Shown here: positions 18,132 to 25,938 of the stretch, piece after piece | Layout of the letters: the number at the start of each line of letters is the position of its first letter | Numbering within the stretch: position 1 is the stretch's first letter | From: Clostridiaceae bacterium Marseille-Q3526 | GTDB taxonomy: Bacteria > Bacillota > Clostridia > Lachnospirales > Lachnospiraceae | Length of the DNA: 64,000 nt | NCBI GenBank assembly: GCA_018223375.1 | Contig: JAGTTS010000001.1 | Span: 186,001 to 250,000 of the forward strand | Reading direction: 5' to 3' | Translations under genes and position numbers: made by a program | The notes under the pieces: generated by a model | Told to the model about the DNA's origin: nothing | Database searches by the model: none | The model's input: the letters and a program-made list of their open reading frames with translations, nothing else

Positions 18132-18289
18132 CGTCCACACTCCTTTCAAAGCGTCTGCTTTCTTTCACACTGCCTGTCATTTTTTTATTTCCTGCGTTCT
18201 CCCCTGTGGGCGCAGTCCGGAATAGTATCATTCTACCACAATTCCCCTGTATTTTCTATACTGTGGGGGAAAATGCCTTGCCTCCCTTC

Positions 18290-18318
18290 TTGATCATTTG
18301 TTCTTCCGCCCTTATAAT
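18290..18318 (+). promoter_or_regulatory. Promoter of the MATE gene
   Basis: TTGATC (18290-18295) and TATAAT (18313-18318) are 17 bp apart, 47 bp before the MATE start. A second TATAAT at 18327-18332 lacks a matching -35 box. Confidence 0.6.
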
Positions 18319-18364
18319 CGTCTTATTATAATGTCTGCATTTTTTCTCAAGGAGGTTTTATTTT

Positions 18365-19696
18365 ATGACGCGGGATATGACCCAGGGAAATATTACAGGG
18401 CACATGCTCTCCTACGCGGTTCCCCTGGTATTCGGCAATCTGTTCCAGCAGCTCTACCACACCGTAGATTCTGTGATAGTCGGACAATTTAACGGCAAAG
18501 AGGCCCTGGCTGCCATCGGATCCGCAGGGCCTGTGATGAATATCCTTATCTTTCTGATTGTGGGAATTTCCATGGGTTCTTCCATCCTGATGGCCGAGTA
18601 TTTCGGCGCTAAGGACTACGAGTCCCTGAGAAAGGAGATGGCCACCTCTCTGACAGCGGGATTTCTGCTCACCGCAATTCTCACTATGGTTTCTGTGTGC
18701 GGAAGCGGGCTGTTTGTCCGCTTCACGCGGACTCCGGCAGAGATCGCCCCTCTGGCCGCCGATTATCTCAGAATCGTCTCCGCAGGACTGTTCTTTACCT
18801 TCCTCTATAATATTCTGGCCGCAGGGCTCCGGGCAGTCGGAGATTCCAAAGCTCCCCTTTACGTGCTGATATTTACCACGGCTGTCAATGTGGTCCTGGA
18901 TCTGCTGCTGGTAGGAGTCCTGGGAATGGGCGTCTGCGGCGCGGCCATTGCCACTGTGTCGGCTCAGGCGGCGTCCGCTCTGGCCCTCCTGGGATGTCTT
19001 TTTTTCCGGGCCAGGTTTCTCTGGGTTCCACTGTCAGAGATGCGGATCGAGCGGAAATTTCTCAAAAAGACCATTGATTACAGCTCTGTGTCGGCGCTTC
19101 AGCAGACCATGCTGTACCTGGGCCGCCTTCTGGTCCAGTCCGGCGTCAACAGTCTGGGCGTAGACGCTGTGGCCGCCTTCAACGCCGTCTCCATCGCAGA
19201 CAGCTATATACTGGCTCCCGGCGACAGCCTGGCCGCCTCCATGACCACCTTTGCCGCCCAGAATAAGGGGGCCGGAACTAGAGACAGAATCGGAAAAGGC
19301 CTGAAAACCATGCTCTGCATAGCGGAACTCTACGTCTGCCTGGCGGCTGTCATCGTCTTCACCCAGAGCCGCTGGATTCTGGGAATTTTTCTGAAGCCCC
19401 AGGAAACATCTGCCCTGGCCTTTGGCCTGTCCTACCTGCTGCCCATGTCCTGGGGGTATATTCTCACCGGAATCACAAATACCTTTCAGGGGTATTTCAG
19501 GGGGATCGGAAACCTGAAGATCACCCTCTGGGCCACTCTGATCCAGATTCCCATCCGGGTAACCGTCACTTACCTGCTTCTGGGCGCGCTGGGCCTGCAG
19601 GCTGTGGCTGTGGGAACAATCATCGGCTGGATCTGCATGGCTGTGTTCCAATATTTCTGCTGCCGAAAATGGGGAATCCATGAGACAGGCTCATAA
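18365..19696 (+). CDS. MATE family efflux transporter
   Basis: A sodium- or proton-driven exporter in the cytoplasmic membrane. The 443 residues form twelve hydrophobic segments in two homologous halves. The N-terminal signature AVPLVFGNLFQQLYHTVDS and the QFNGKEALAAIG stretch are those of the DinF/NorM-like Firmicute MATE group. ATG at 18365 follows AAGGAGG. It reads away from the glycan cluster and is followed by a FUSC gene 100 bp downstream. Its substrate is unknown. Confidence 0.9.
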   Translation: MTRDMTQGNITGHMLSYAVPLVFGNLFQQLYHTVDSVIVGQFNGKEALAAIGSAGPVMNILIFLIVGISMGSSILMAEYFGAKDYESLRKEMATSLTAGFLLTAILTMVSVCGSGLFVRFTRTPAEIAPLAADYLRIVSAGLFFTFLYNILAAGLRAVGDSKAPLYVLIFTTAVNVVLDLLLVGVLGMGVCGAAIATVSAQAASALALLGCLFFRARFLWVPLSEMRIERKFLKKTIDYSSVSALQQTMLYLGRLLVQSGVNSLGVDAVAAFNAVSIADSYILAPGDSLAASMTTFAAQNKGAGTRDRIGKGLKTMLCIAELYVCLAAVIVFTQSRWILGIFLKPQETSALAFGLSYLLPMSWGYILTGITNTFQGYFRGIGNLKITLWATLIQIPIRVTVTYLLLGALGLQAVAVGTIIGWICMAVFQYFCCRKWGIHETGS

Positions 19697-19797
19697 AGAT
19701 TTTCTTGCATTCTGCCTCCAAAAAAGGTAAAATCTTCTTTATTGTTTTATCTGAAGCGCATATTTTTTGCGCTGATACTAAGGAGGTTAGAGTACAT

Positions 19798-20862
19798 ATG
19801 ACATTTTATCAGGAACTTCAGCTGAATTCTGCCGGTTCCAAGGCTTTAATCCGCATCACAGAGGATAAAAAAGAGCGCCGGCGCCATATCCTGATCTATA
19901 ACTTTAAGGTTTATCTGGTGGTGGCGTTCTGCTTCGCGGCTGTGACGCTTTTCAGCATGGTATTCGGCTCTGAGAACAGCATCGCCGGCGTGGCTGTGCT
20001 GCTGGCTCTCCTTGTGCTGCGCCAGGCTGATTTTGGGATCCACACCTCCCACGGTCTGCTGTGTATTGCGGGAATTTTTTCCATTCTCATGGCTGGCCCC
20101 AGGCTGACCAATGCAGTCTCCCCCTTTACAGCTTTTTTCATTAATTTAATCTGCATTCTGATTCTGATGTTTCTCGGCTGCCACAACATTCTTATGTCCA
20201 ACCACTCTACTTTTGTATTATCTTATTTGATTTTACAGGGCTATGACGTAACAGGCCATTCCTTTGTCATGCGGACGGCAGGGCTGTTCTTCGGTATGCT
20301 TCTCTGCATGGCGGTCTTCTATAAGAATCAGAAGCACCGCGTCCACAAGCGGAATTTCAGCCATCTGTTCCAGGAATTTAATCCGTTTTCTCTCAGAAAC
20401 AGGTGGTATATCAAGCTGACCTTATGTCTTTCCACCACGCTTTTAATCGCATCCCTTCTGGGACTTCCAAGAGCCATGTGGGCCGGAATTGCCTGTATGT
20501 CCGTGTGCCTTCCCTTTGAAAAGGATATGGTAAAGCGGGCAAAGGAGAGAGGCGTTTTCAATCTGGTAGGATCTCTCATTTTCCTGGGGCTCTATCTCAT
20601 TCTGCCGGCAGACCTTCATTCCATGCTGGGGCTCATCGGCGGAATCGGCGTGGGCTACTCTGCCCGCTACCCATGGCAGACTGTGTTTAATACCTTTGGC
20701 GCCCTTTCCATCGCCTCCGGCGTGTTCGGAATCACCGGCGCAGTCATTCTGAGAATCGGTTTGAACGCTGCCGCCGCGCTGTACACCGTCGCTGCCGGCT
20801 GGCTGTTTGATCGTGTTTTCAACAGGCTTTCCGAGAGGATCGCCTGCGAAAAGGCAGCGTAG
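19798..20862 (+). CDS. FUSC family (fusaric-acid-resistance-like) membrane protein
   Basis: A 354-residue membrane protein with two blocks of hydrophobic helices separated by a hydrophilic middle (about residues 175-205), as in small FUSC/YccS-type proteins. Proteins of this type are thought to export aromatic or weak acids. ATG at 19798 has AAGGAGG 11 bp upstream. A longer in-frame start lacks a ribosome site. A hairpin (AGCGCA/TGCGCT, 19755-19773) lies just before the ribosome site. A strong terminator follows. Confidence 0.75.
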   Translation: MTFYQELQLNSAGSKALIRITEDKKERRRHILIYNFKVYLVVAFCFAAVTLFSMVFGSENSIAGVAVLLALLVLRQADFGIHTSHGLLCIAGIFSILMAGPRLTNAVSPFTAFFINLICILILMFLGCHNILMSNHSTFVLSYLILQGYDVTGHSFVMRTAGLFFGMLLCMAVFYKNQKHRVHKRNFSHLFQEFNPFSLRNRWYIKLTLCLSTTLLIASLLGLPRAMWAGIACMSVCLPFEKDMVKRAKERGVFNLVGSLIFLGLYLILPADLHSMLGLIGGIGVGYSARYPWQTVFNTFGALSIASGVFGITGAVILRIGLNAAAALYTVAAGWLFDRVFNRLSERIACEKAA

Positions 20863-20890
20863 CGTCAAACCGGCGGCAGATCTTTCTCTT

Positions 20891-20920
20891 CCCCCTGCAC
20901 AGCAGGGGGACTTTTTATTT
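20891..20920 (+). terminator. Terminator of the MATE-FUSC unit
   Basis: Perfect arms CCCCCTGC (20891-20898) and GCAGGGGG (20902-20909) with a 3-nt loop, followed by ACTTTTTATTT. Confidence 0.85.
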
Positions 20921-21029
20921 GCCCCGAACCCATCTCAGAAAGGTATCCTGCGCCACGGAAAGCTTCCTGGCCGCCTTCATTCTGTTCTTTTGTGGATACG
21001 CGGACATACCCATAGACATTTCCTTTCAT
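20915..21029 (-). pseudogene. Internally deleted serine resolvase
   Basis: The minus strand begins with MKGNVYGYVRVSTKEQNE, the classic start of small serine resolvases including the catalytic Ser. After about 18 codons the frame shifts by one base and reads KAARKLSVAQDTFLRWVRGK, a resolvase C-terminal helix-turn-helix ending, then TAA. Thus the ends survive and the middle, roughly 150 codons, is gone. ATG at 21029 retains an AGGAGG site. It is a clear relic of an older mobile element at this spot. Confidence 0.75.
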
Positions 21030-21050
21030 AAATCAAAAACCTCCTATTAT

Positions 21051-21081
21051 CGTTATAAGAATATTATCCACTCTTATAACG
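21051..21081. repeat. Inverted repeat, candidate res subsite or operator
   Basis: CGTTATAAG (21051-21059) and CTTATAACG (21073-21081) are perfect arms around 13 bp. The 31-bp dyad lies directly upstream of the resolvase relic, where a recombination/operator site is expected. Confidence 0.5.
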
Positions 21082-21125
21082 ACAGGAAAGGAGGTTCTGT
21101 CATTCTTTATTCTTCTGTTTAGGTC

Positions 21126-21144
21126 AGTTTACAAGGAACTACAC
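21126..21144 (+). repeat. Left terminal inverted repeat of the transposon
   Basis: AGTTTACAAGGAACTACAC; 18 of 19 bases match the complement of 28719-28737. Confidence 0.75.
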
Positions 21145-21867
21145 GCAGACCGTGAAACGGGCTGCTGACAACAAACGGCGCTATGCTCCCGGCTGGGTGC
21201 ATAGCACCTGTTTGTTGCGGGGGTTTCCAAAGGGGGCAGCGCCCCATTTGGCACACGACTTTGCGGAGCAAAGTGTAGTGTGTTATACGCTCTGTCGGCG
21301 TTGCCCTGAAAATACCGTTGCCGCCGGGGAGGGCAAGGGCATTTGACGCGGCAGGAAAGCAGGGCTTTGTTTGGGGCTGGTAAGCCGGAAACAAAGGGCT
21401 GATTTCAGCAGCAGACAGGGCGTATTATGAAAGCCCCCGTCCCTCGTCCTCCGCCCCCGGCCTATGGGACAAAAAGTCCCAAAGCTCTGGACACCGTGAC
21501 CAGATGTGTGGCCACACTCCGGGAAAAGTAGCAGGACGGCAGGAAACCGTCAAGGCTGAAATGAATGGGCTGACGCCCGGCCTTGACCGTTCCCCGCCGC
21601 CCCGCTGGATGGGTGGACAAGGTGGCCAATCCCTAAAAGTGTTTGGCCGCACTCGTTCATTTTGGGGCCTTTCTTCTCCCAAAATTGAAATGGGCGGGAA
21701 AGCCCTAAAATGGCTTTCCCGCCTTGATTACCCATTAGCAAAGACGGGCGAGACTGTCAACGGCGGCGCTGAAAGCGCCGTTCATCTTGACCGTTGACTG
21801 GCTCGCCTGGCTTTGCTACTGCCCGTAAGAGATGGAAAAACAAGATGGAAAACAAGGTTAAAAATGG
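21145..21867. other. Structured non-coding left end of the transposon
   Basis: No gene is apparent in these 720 bp; the few reading frames lack ribosome sites and family resemblance. Instead there are strong dyads: 21169-21217 (CAACAAAC and GCTATGC, both with perfect partners), 21693-21723 (12-bp perfect arms GGCGGGAAAGCC around 7 bp) and 21736-21818, a four-tier nested stem (TAGCAAAG, GGCGAG, CAACGG, GGCGCT, each with its complement). A replication or transfer origin, or a structured RNA, is possible. Confidence 0.6.
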
Positions 21868-21897
21868 TTGACAAGTCTATCGGATGTGTGTTATACT
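21868..21897 (+). promoter_or_regulatory. Promoter of the attenuated efflux gene
   Basis: TTGACA (21868-21873), 18-bp spacer, TATACT (21892-21897). Transcription would start about 25 bp before the leader-peptide codons. Confidence 0.8.
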
Positions 21898-21931
21898 GTG
21901 CGACAGTTTGAGATTGGAAGGAGGCTTACGT

Positions 21932-21952
21932 GTGTTAATTTGTGTACGCTAA
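21932..21952 (+). CDS. Leader peptide of the efflux gene (GTG start, 6 residues)
   Basis: AAGGAGG (21918-21924) stands 7 bp before GTG TTA ATT TGT GTA CGC TAA, read as MLICVR. A tiny ORF with a perfect ribosome site ahead of three hairpins is the usual arrangement for ribosome-stalling induction of resistance genes. The peptide sequence has no motif I can tie to a particular drug. GTG at 21930 would give only two codons and is rejected. Confidence 0.6.
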   Translation: MLICVR

Positions 21953-21979
21953 TAAGCAATAAAAAGTAGAAGTACCTTT

Positions 21980-22126
21980 CCACATGATGGTGGGCTTTTT
22001 TTGCGTGCGTATGCAAAGGAACACGTAGGTTTGACACGAGCAGTCTTTGAACTGTATCGTGGTGTTTTTTCGTGCTTTGTTGTTATGCAGGCGTCTGCCC
22101 TCTCTGTGGGACAACGCCTGCTTTTT
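21980..22126 (+). promoter_or_regulatory. Three consecutive attenuator-like hairpins before the efflux gene
   Basis: Hairpin 1: CCAC/GTGG at 21980-21993, then a T-run at 21996-22002. Hairpin 2: 22034-22065 (CACGA/TCGTG and CAGT/ACTG), then six T. Hairpin 3: GCAGGCGT (22087-22094) with ACGCCTGC (22114-22121), then TTTTTATTG. Each looks like a transcription terminator inside the leader. Read-through would depend on the ribosome at the leader peptide. Confidence 0.7.
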
Positions 22127-22172
22127 ATTGCAGAAACAAAGGAACAATGCAATAAAAAAGGAGGTTCGCATT

Positions 22173-23393
22173 ATGACCCAAAACAACAATTCATGGAGAA
22201 AAACTTATTTTACACTTCTTGCCGGACAAGCAATATCCTTTATTAGCAGCGGTATTTTGCAAATGGCCATTATCTTTTATTTGGTTGCGAAAACTAATTC
22301 TGCAATCATATTGACGGCGGCAACACTGATTGGATTTTTGCCGCAAGCCTGTTTAGGCCCGTTTGCAGGTGCTTTTGTTGACCGGCACAGCCGTAAAAGC
22401 GTAATGATTGGTGCGGATTTGATAATTGCCGCCGCTGGCGGTATTCTGGCGCTGGTGGCGTTTTACATGGAATTGCCCGTATGGTCTATTATGGTTGTCC
22501 TGTTAATCCGAAGTGCGGGAACTGCTTTTCATTCTCCAGCATTCAGCGCAGCAACACCTATGATTGTGCCAAAAGAGGAACTTACAAAATGCGCTGGTTA
22601 CACGCAGACCATGCAAGCAGTAAGTGCGATTATCAGTCCAGCTGCCGCAGCGTTTTTATATGCTGTTTGGCCTCTTAATGCAATTATATTGTTAGATATT
22701 GTGGGTGCAATCCTTGCCTGTGTGACTGTTGCGATTTCGTCCATACCAACGCCTGAACTATGTCCAGAAACGAAAAGACAACAGTTTTTACAGGATATGA
22801 AAGAGGGGTATGTGGTATTAAAGCAAAACAGGGGCCTCTTTGCTCTGCTCTGGATTGGTGTAATTTATATGTTCTTTTATATGCCAATCAGTACGCTTTT
22901 TCCTCTCATCTGTATGTCATACTTCAAAGGAACACCGGCCCATGCCTCTGCCGCTGAAATTGCTTTTGCGGTTGGTATGCTGCTTGGCGGAGTCATTCTG
23001 AGCATTTGGGGCGGTTTTAAGAAACGGCGGTACACCATCGGTCTTTCCGTTCTCCTGATGGGCGTTAGCAATATGCTCTCCGGGCTTTTGCCGCCAGACG
23101 CATTTCTTGTCTTTGTTGTGTGCTGTACTGTTATGGGAATTTCCGCTCCATTTTACGGTGTGCAAAATGCGATTTTTCAAGAAACGGTCAAACCAGAATA
23201 TCTGGGGAGAGTTTTTTCTCTACTGACAAGCGCCGCTTCCCTCGCCATGCCGTTTGGCCTTGTCATTTCCGGGCCTCTGGCGGAGCGGCTGGGAGTTGAG
23301 AAATGGTTTGTCATTTGCGGAATTGGCATTATCATCGTTGCGCTTGCCGTATTTTTACTACCCGGTTTGAGAGAGATTGACAATACGCAATAA
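22173..23393 (+). CDS. MFS drug exporter, Mef-like (DHA3 family)
   Basis: A 406-residue twelve-helix proton antiporter. From recalled sequences it is closely similar to macrolide exporters of the Mef(A) type over its whole length, e.g. SAILQMAIIFYL-like, DLIIAAAG, FYMELPVW, TKCAGY and KPEYLGRVFSL stretches. Members of this group also include tetracycline exporters such as Tet(40), which has about the same length, so the drug is not settled by eye. ATG at 22173 has AAAAGGAGG upstream. It is the cargo of the transposon and lies behind a leader with three hairpins. A bidirectional terminator follows. Confidence 0.85.
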   Translation: MTQNNNSWRKTYFTLLAGQAISFISSGILQMAIIFYLVAKTNSAIILTAATLIGFLPQACLGPFAGAFVDRHSRKSVMIGADLIIAAAGGILALVAFYMELPVWSIMVVLLIRSAGTAFHSPAFSAATPMIVPKEELTKCAGYTQTMQAVSAIISPAAAAFLYAVWPLNAIILLDIVGAILACVTVAISSIPTPELCPETKRQQFLQDMKEGYVVLKQNRGLFALLWIGVIYMFFYMPISTLFPLICMSYFKGTPAHASAAEIAFAVGMLLGGVILSIWGGFKKRRYTIGLSVLLMGVSNMLSGLLPPDAFLVFVVCCTVMGISAPFYGVQNAIFQETVKPEYLGRVFSLLTSAASLAMPFGLVISGPLAERLGVEKWFVICGIGIIIVALAVFLLPGLREIDNTQ

Positions 23394-23421
23394 TCAACTG
23401 CACCTTTTTCTATTACTAAAC

Positions 23422-23476
23422 AAAATGCCTGGATGGTGGTTCTGAAAAACCAGAACCGCCGTTCAGGCATTTTTTA
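23422..23476 (+). terminator. Bidirectional terminator between exporter and XRE gene
   Basis: TGCCTG (23426-23431) pairs with CAGGCA (23464-23469), and GGTTCTG (23438-23444) with CAGAACC (23451-23457). T-runs follow on the plus strand and A-runs precede, so it can end both convergent genes. It reaches into the stop codon of the XRE gene. Confidence 0.85.
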
Positions 23477-24274
23477 TCTTCGTCCTCTCTGCGGTTTTGG
23501 ATTCTTCAGCAAGTCGGATTTTTCCGCAATCTTTTTCAGCCACTTCCGTTCTTCTACTGACAGCTTCCTAAAATTCAGCTTGAGCCGTTTGCAGATAAAC
23601 GCCAAGTACGCTTGTTCCGTGTCGCTGTCCTGGCTGACGATTTCACCAGCAGTTTCCAGCATTTCTTTTAGCGGGTTATCCTCTGGGACGCTGAAAAAAT
23701 CGTCCTTGTGTGTTTCCCGCAGAGCAAGGGCAATCCCGTTTATGTCCCGTTGTATCACATAGCGGCAAAACTCGTCCTCATCAATATGGGCGGTGATAAG
23801 CTGTCTTAACTGCGTATCACTCATGCCAGGATTATGCTTTTTTATAACAGTTGCGCTCATCGTGTCCACTATGGCGTTTGCACCCTGCGCCTGTTTCAGT
23901 GCCGTTCCGTTCACATAGATTTCAAGGTCAGCCATCAGCCGGGGGAAATCCGGGTGCGCCGCCAGCTCACACAGCAGGGTATTGTCTATCCTCCCGCTTT
24001 TCAGCAGGTCAATCATTTCATCACTCAAACGCAGGTCTGCAAGATCGGCGTTTGGGTGATTTTTCATTTCAGACAGCCCCAGCAGATAATCAGCGGTCAC
24101 ACCGTAAAACTTCGCCAGCCGGATAAGGGCATAGTGGCTGATGTCCTTGAAGTCTTCCGTTTCGTAACTGCCCAGCGCAGACTTGGAAAGCCCGGTCTGC
24201 TCCGCAAGCTGCCCCAGCGTCAAGCCACGCTCCACACGTAGGTCTTTTAATCGCTCTTGTATGGATAAAGACAT
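23474..24274 (-). CDS. XRE family transcriptional regulator
   Basis: A 266-residue DNA-binding protein. The N-terminal helix-turn-helix reads LGQLAEQTGLSKSALGSYE (about 22-40), with the SinR/XRE extension ALIRLAKFYGVTADYLLG. The long C-terminal region is helical and of unknown function. ATG at 24274 has AGGAGG 6 bp upstream. A 14-bp inverted repeat (24308-24344) directly upstream is a likely operator. It is a conserved passenger of this transposon type and may control transfer or recombinase genes. Confidence 0.85.
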   Translation of the reverse strand: MSLSIQERLKDLRVERGLTLGQLAEQTGLSKSALGSYETEDFKDISHYALIRLAKFYGVTADYLLGLSEMKNHPNADLADLRLSDEMIDLLKSGRIDNTLLCELAAHPDFPRLMADLEIYVNGTALKQAQGANAIVDTMSATVIKKHNPGMSDTQLRQLITAHIDEDEFCRYVIQRDINGIALALRETHKDDFFSVPEDNPLKEMLETAGEIVSQDSDTEQAYLAFICKRLKLNFRKLSVEERKWLKKIAEKSDLLKNPKPQRGRR

Positions 24275-24307
24275 ATTCACCCTCCTTGCTAGCTCAACGA
24301 AAGAGAA

Positions 24308-24344
24308 GCCGTTATGCTATGTACTATGCTCATAGCATAACGGC
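24308..24344. repeat. Perfect 14-bp inverted repeat upstream of the XRE gene
   Basis: GCCGTTATGCTATG (24308-24321) and its complement (24331-24344) around 9 bp. It lies between two minus-strand genes. It could be the XRE operator or a terminator of the small gene upstream; no long T-run follows. Confidence 0.6.
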
Positions 24345-24352
24345 ATAGGCAT

Positions 24353-24616
24353 TTACAGTTTTATTTTACCATTTGCTACATCTTCACGAAATTTATCAAC
24401 AAGCTTCGCTGTCAGCTTGGATTTACCGTAGTGTTCAAGTACAAAAGTACGATAACTTTTTCCATCTACAAGCACATCACTTTTTCTGGTCAACAACCAA
24501 TTTCCGTTACCTCCTCCCTGTTCTCTAATATTCCAGTCTTTCCCATATCTTTTATAGATTTCATCTTTTTTACCTTGAACAGACATTGATTCGCTTGGAA
24601 TATAAACAATTTGCAT
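24353..24616 (-). CDS. Small protein of unknown function (87 residues)
   Basis: I do not recognise the family. The product is basic, soluble and without signal peptide or membrane helix. It starts MQIVYIPSESMSVQGKKDE and has WLLTRKSDVLVDGKSYRTF in the middle, suggestive of a small beta-rich fold. ATG at 24616 has AAGGAGGAG upstream, and a TATAAT lies about 65 bp further up. It is AT-richer than the neighbouring mobilization genes. It precedes the XRE gene in the same direction. Confidence 0.6.
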   Translation of the reverse strand: MQIVYIPSESMSVQGKKDEIYKRYGKDWNIREQGGGNGNWLLTRKSDVLVDGKSYRTFVLEHYGKSKLTAKLVDKFREDVANGKIKL

Positions 24617-24844
24617 AATAGCTCCTCCTTTATTTTGTGCAAGAAGACCAGAAACCTGAATTTGTCTTTTATCTTTTTTTGATTATATCACAAATCCGAG
24701 AGCGTGGAAATAGGGAGTTTTTCAGGCTGATTTCCTACCTCTTGGATATACGGCACAGGCGGTCAAAAAGGTGTAGACTTGGGATAGTTCATCGATGGAC
24801 AAGCACCTTGGAAACAGAACACGCCAAAGAAAACGGAGGGACGC

Positions 24845-25258
24845 ATGAGCAAAAGACCCTATCAACACCTGCCGCCGCTGGAACACAGGCCGGACGGCTC
24901 CCCCTACCGCATAACCCCGCCCCAGAAGAGACGAGCCAGCGGCCTGATACGCCGGGAGTGCTGCAACTGCGAGGACGGAAACTGCCTTGCGCTGGACGAT
25001 GGCGACACCTGCGCCTGTCCGCAGATGATTTCGTTCTCCGTCTGCTGCAAGTGGTTCCGCTGGGCGGTCTTGCCGCTGGACAGGACGCTGGAAGCGGAGA
25101 TTTACCGGGACAGGGACTTGAAACGCTGTGCGGAGTGCGGCGGTGTGTTCGTCCCGAAGTCCAACCGGGGCAAATACTGCCCGGACTGCGCCGCCAGAGT
25201 TCACAGGCGGCAGAAAACAGAAAGTGAACGGAAAAGGAGGTCTGCTGTGGACAGTTAA
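24845..25258 (+). CDS. Cysteine-rich VLP protein
   Basis: A 137-residue protein with two Cys-rich blocks: ECCNCEDGNCLALDDGDTCAC (about 38-58, broken here only by reading) and a C-terminal zinc-ribbon-like CAECGGVF...YCPDC. This layout is that of the Cys_rich_VLP family found beside rep and mob genes of Firmicute mobile elements. ATG follows GGAGGG. A paralogue lies at 37470-37868. A hairpin CCTTG/CAAGG follows the stop, and the same arrangement occurs at the paralogue. Nucleic-acid binding is plausible but not shown. Confidence 0.75.
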   Translation: MSKRPYQHLPPLEHRPDGSPYRITPPQKRRASGLIRRECCNCEDGNCLALDDGDTCACPQMISFSVCCKWFRWAVLPLDRTLEAEIYRDRDLKRCAECGGVFVPKSNRGKYCPDCAARVHRRQKTESERKRRSAVDS

Positions 25259-25369
25259 GAGCGGGAAAAGCCTTGATTTGCAAGGCTCCGCAAGCCCTCA
25301 ACCGGGGCGGCTGGTATCATTTATCATTCGCCCCGGAAAACGGGCCTCTAACCGTCCACAAAACACGCT

Positions 25370-25765
25370 ATGACAAACACGATTTATATTCACCAGCCGG
25401 AAAAGGCGTTCAGTTTCACCCGGCTCCCCAATTTCCTTTTTGAAGCACCCACATTCCAGCCCTTGAGCAACGAAGCGAAGGTGCTGTATGCCTTTGTCCT
25501 GCGCCGGGCGGAGTTGTCCCGGAAGAACGGCTGGGCGGACGAGTACGGGCGGGTCTACCTGTACTACCCCATCTGCGAGGTGGTCGCTTTGCTCCGCTGC
25601 GGGCGGCAGAAAGCGGTCAACACCCTGCGGGAGTTGCAGTATGCGGGGCTGGTGGAAATCCAGAAACAGGGCTGTGGAAAACCCAACCGCATTTACCCGA
25701 AATCCTATGAAGCGGTTCCAAACACCGACTTCAAGAAATCCGGTTATGGTACGCCGGAGGGCTGA
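25370..25765 (+). CDS. Replication initiator A N-terminal-like protein, truncated
   Basis: The 131 residues resemble the winged-helix N-terminal domain of RepA_N plasmid initiators: FTRLPNFLF, LSNEAKVLYAFVLRRAELS, and the recognition stretch CGRQKAVNTLRELQYAGLVE. Full RepA proteins are about twice as long or more. Downstream DNA still hints at a linker in another frame, so the C-terminus was probably lost by frameshift. It lies between the VLP and MobV genes. It may be a relic or act only in DNA binding. No clear ribosome site precedes the ATG. Confidence 0.65.
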   Translation: MTNTIYIHQPEKAFSFTRLPNFLFEAPTFQPLSNEAKVLYAFVLRRAELSRKNGWADEYGRVYLYYPICEVVALLRCGRQKAVNTLRELQYAGLVEIQKQGCGKPNRIYPKSYEAVPNTDFKKSGYGTPEG

Positions 25766-25860
25766 AAACCGTACTTGGCGAGTACGAAAATCAATCCTCT
25801 TGAAGTACGGAAATCTGACGGTATATAGAAATACAGAGATTAAAACCATCTATTTACATT

Positions 25861-25924
25861 CATTCCATTCCAATCCTATCAGAGATATTTTCGGCGGGAA
25901 AACCCGCCGGAAAGGAATGGAATG
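25861..25924. promoter_or_regulatory. Nested inverted repeats before the MobV gene, candidate oriT
   Basis: An outer perfect 11-bp repeat, CATTCCATTCC (25861-25871) with GGAATGGAATG (25914-25924), encloses CGGCGGG-AAAA-CCCGCCG (25892-25909). It ends 14 bp before the relaxase start. Transfer origins of MobV systems often lie here, but a repressor site for mob is equally possible. Confidence 0.5.
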
Positions 25925-25938
25925 GGGAAAGGAGTTCA

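Noticed and set aside
18242..18277. TTCCCC...GGGGGAA dyad upstream of the M42 gene as an operator
   Set aside because: Arms are short and the spacer imperfect; no regulator gene is nearby.
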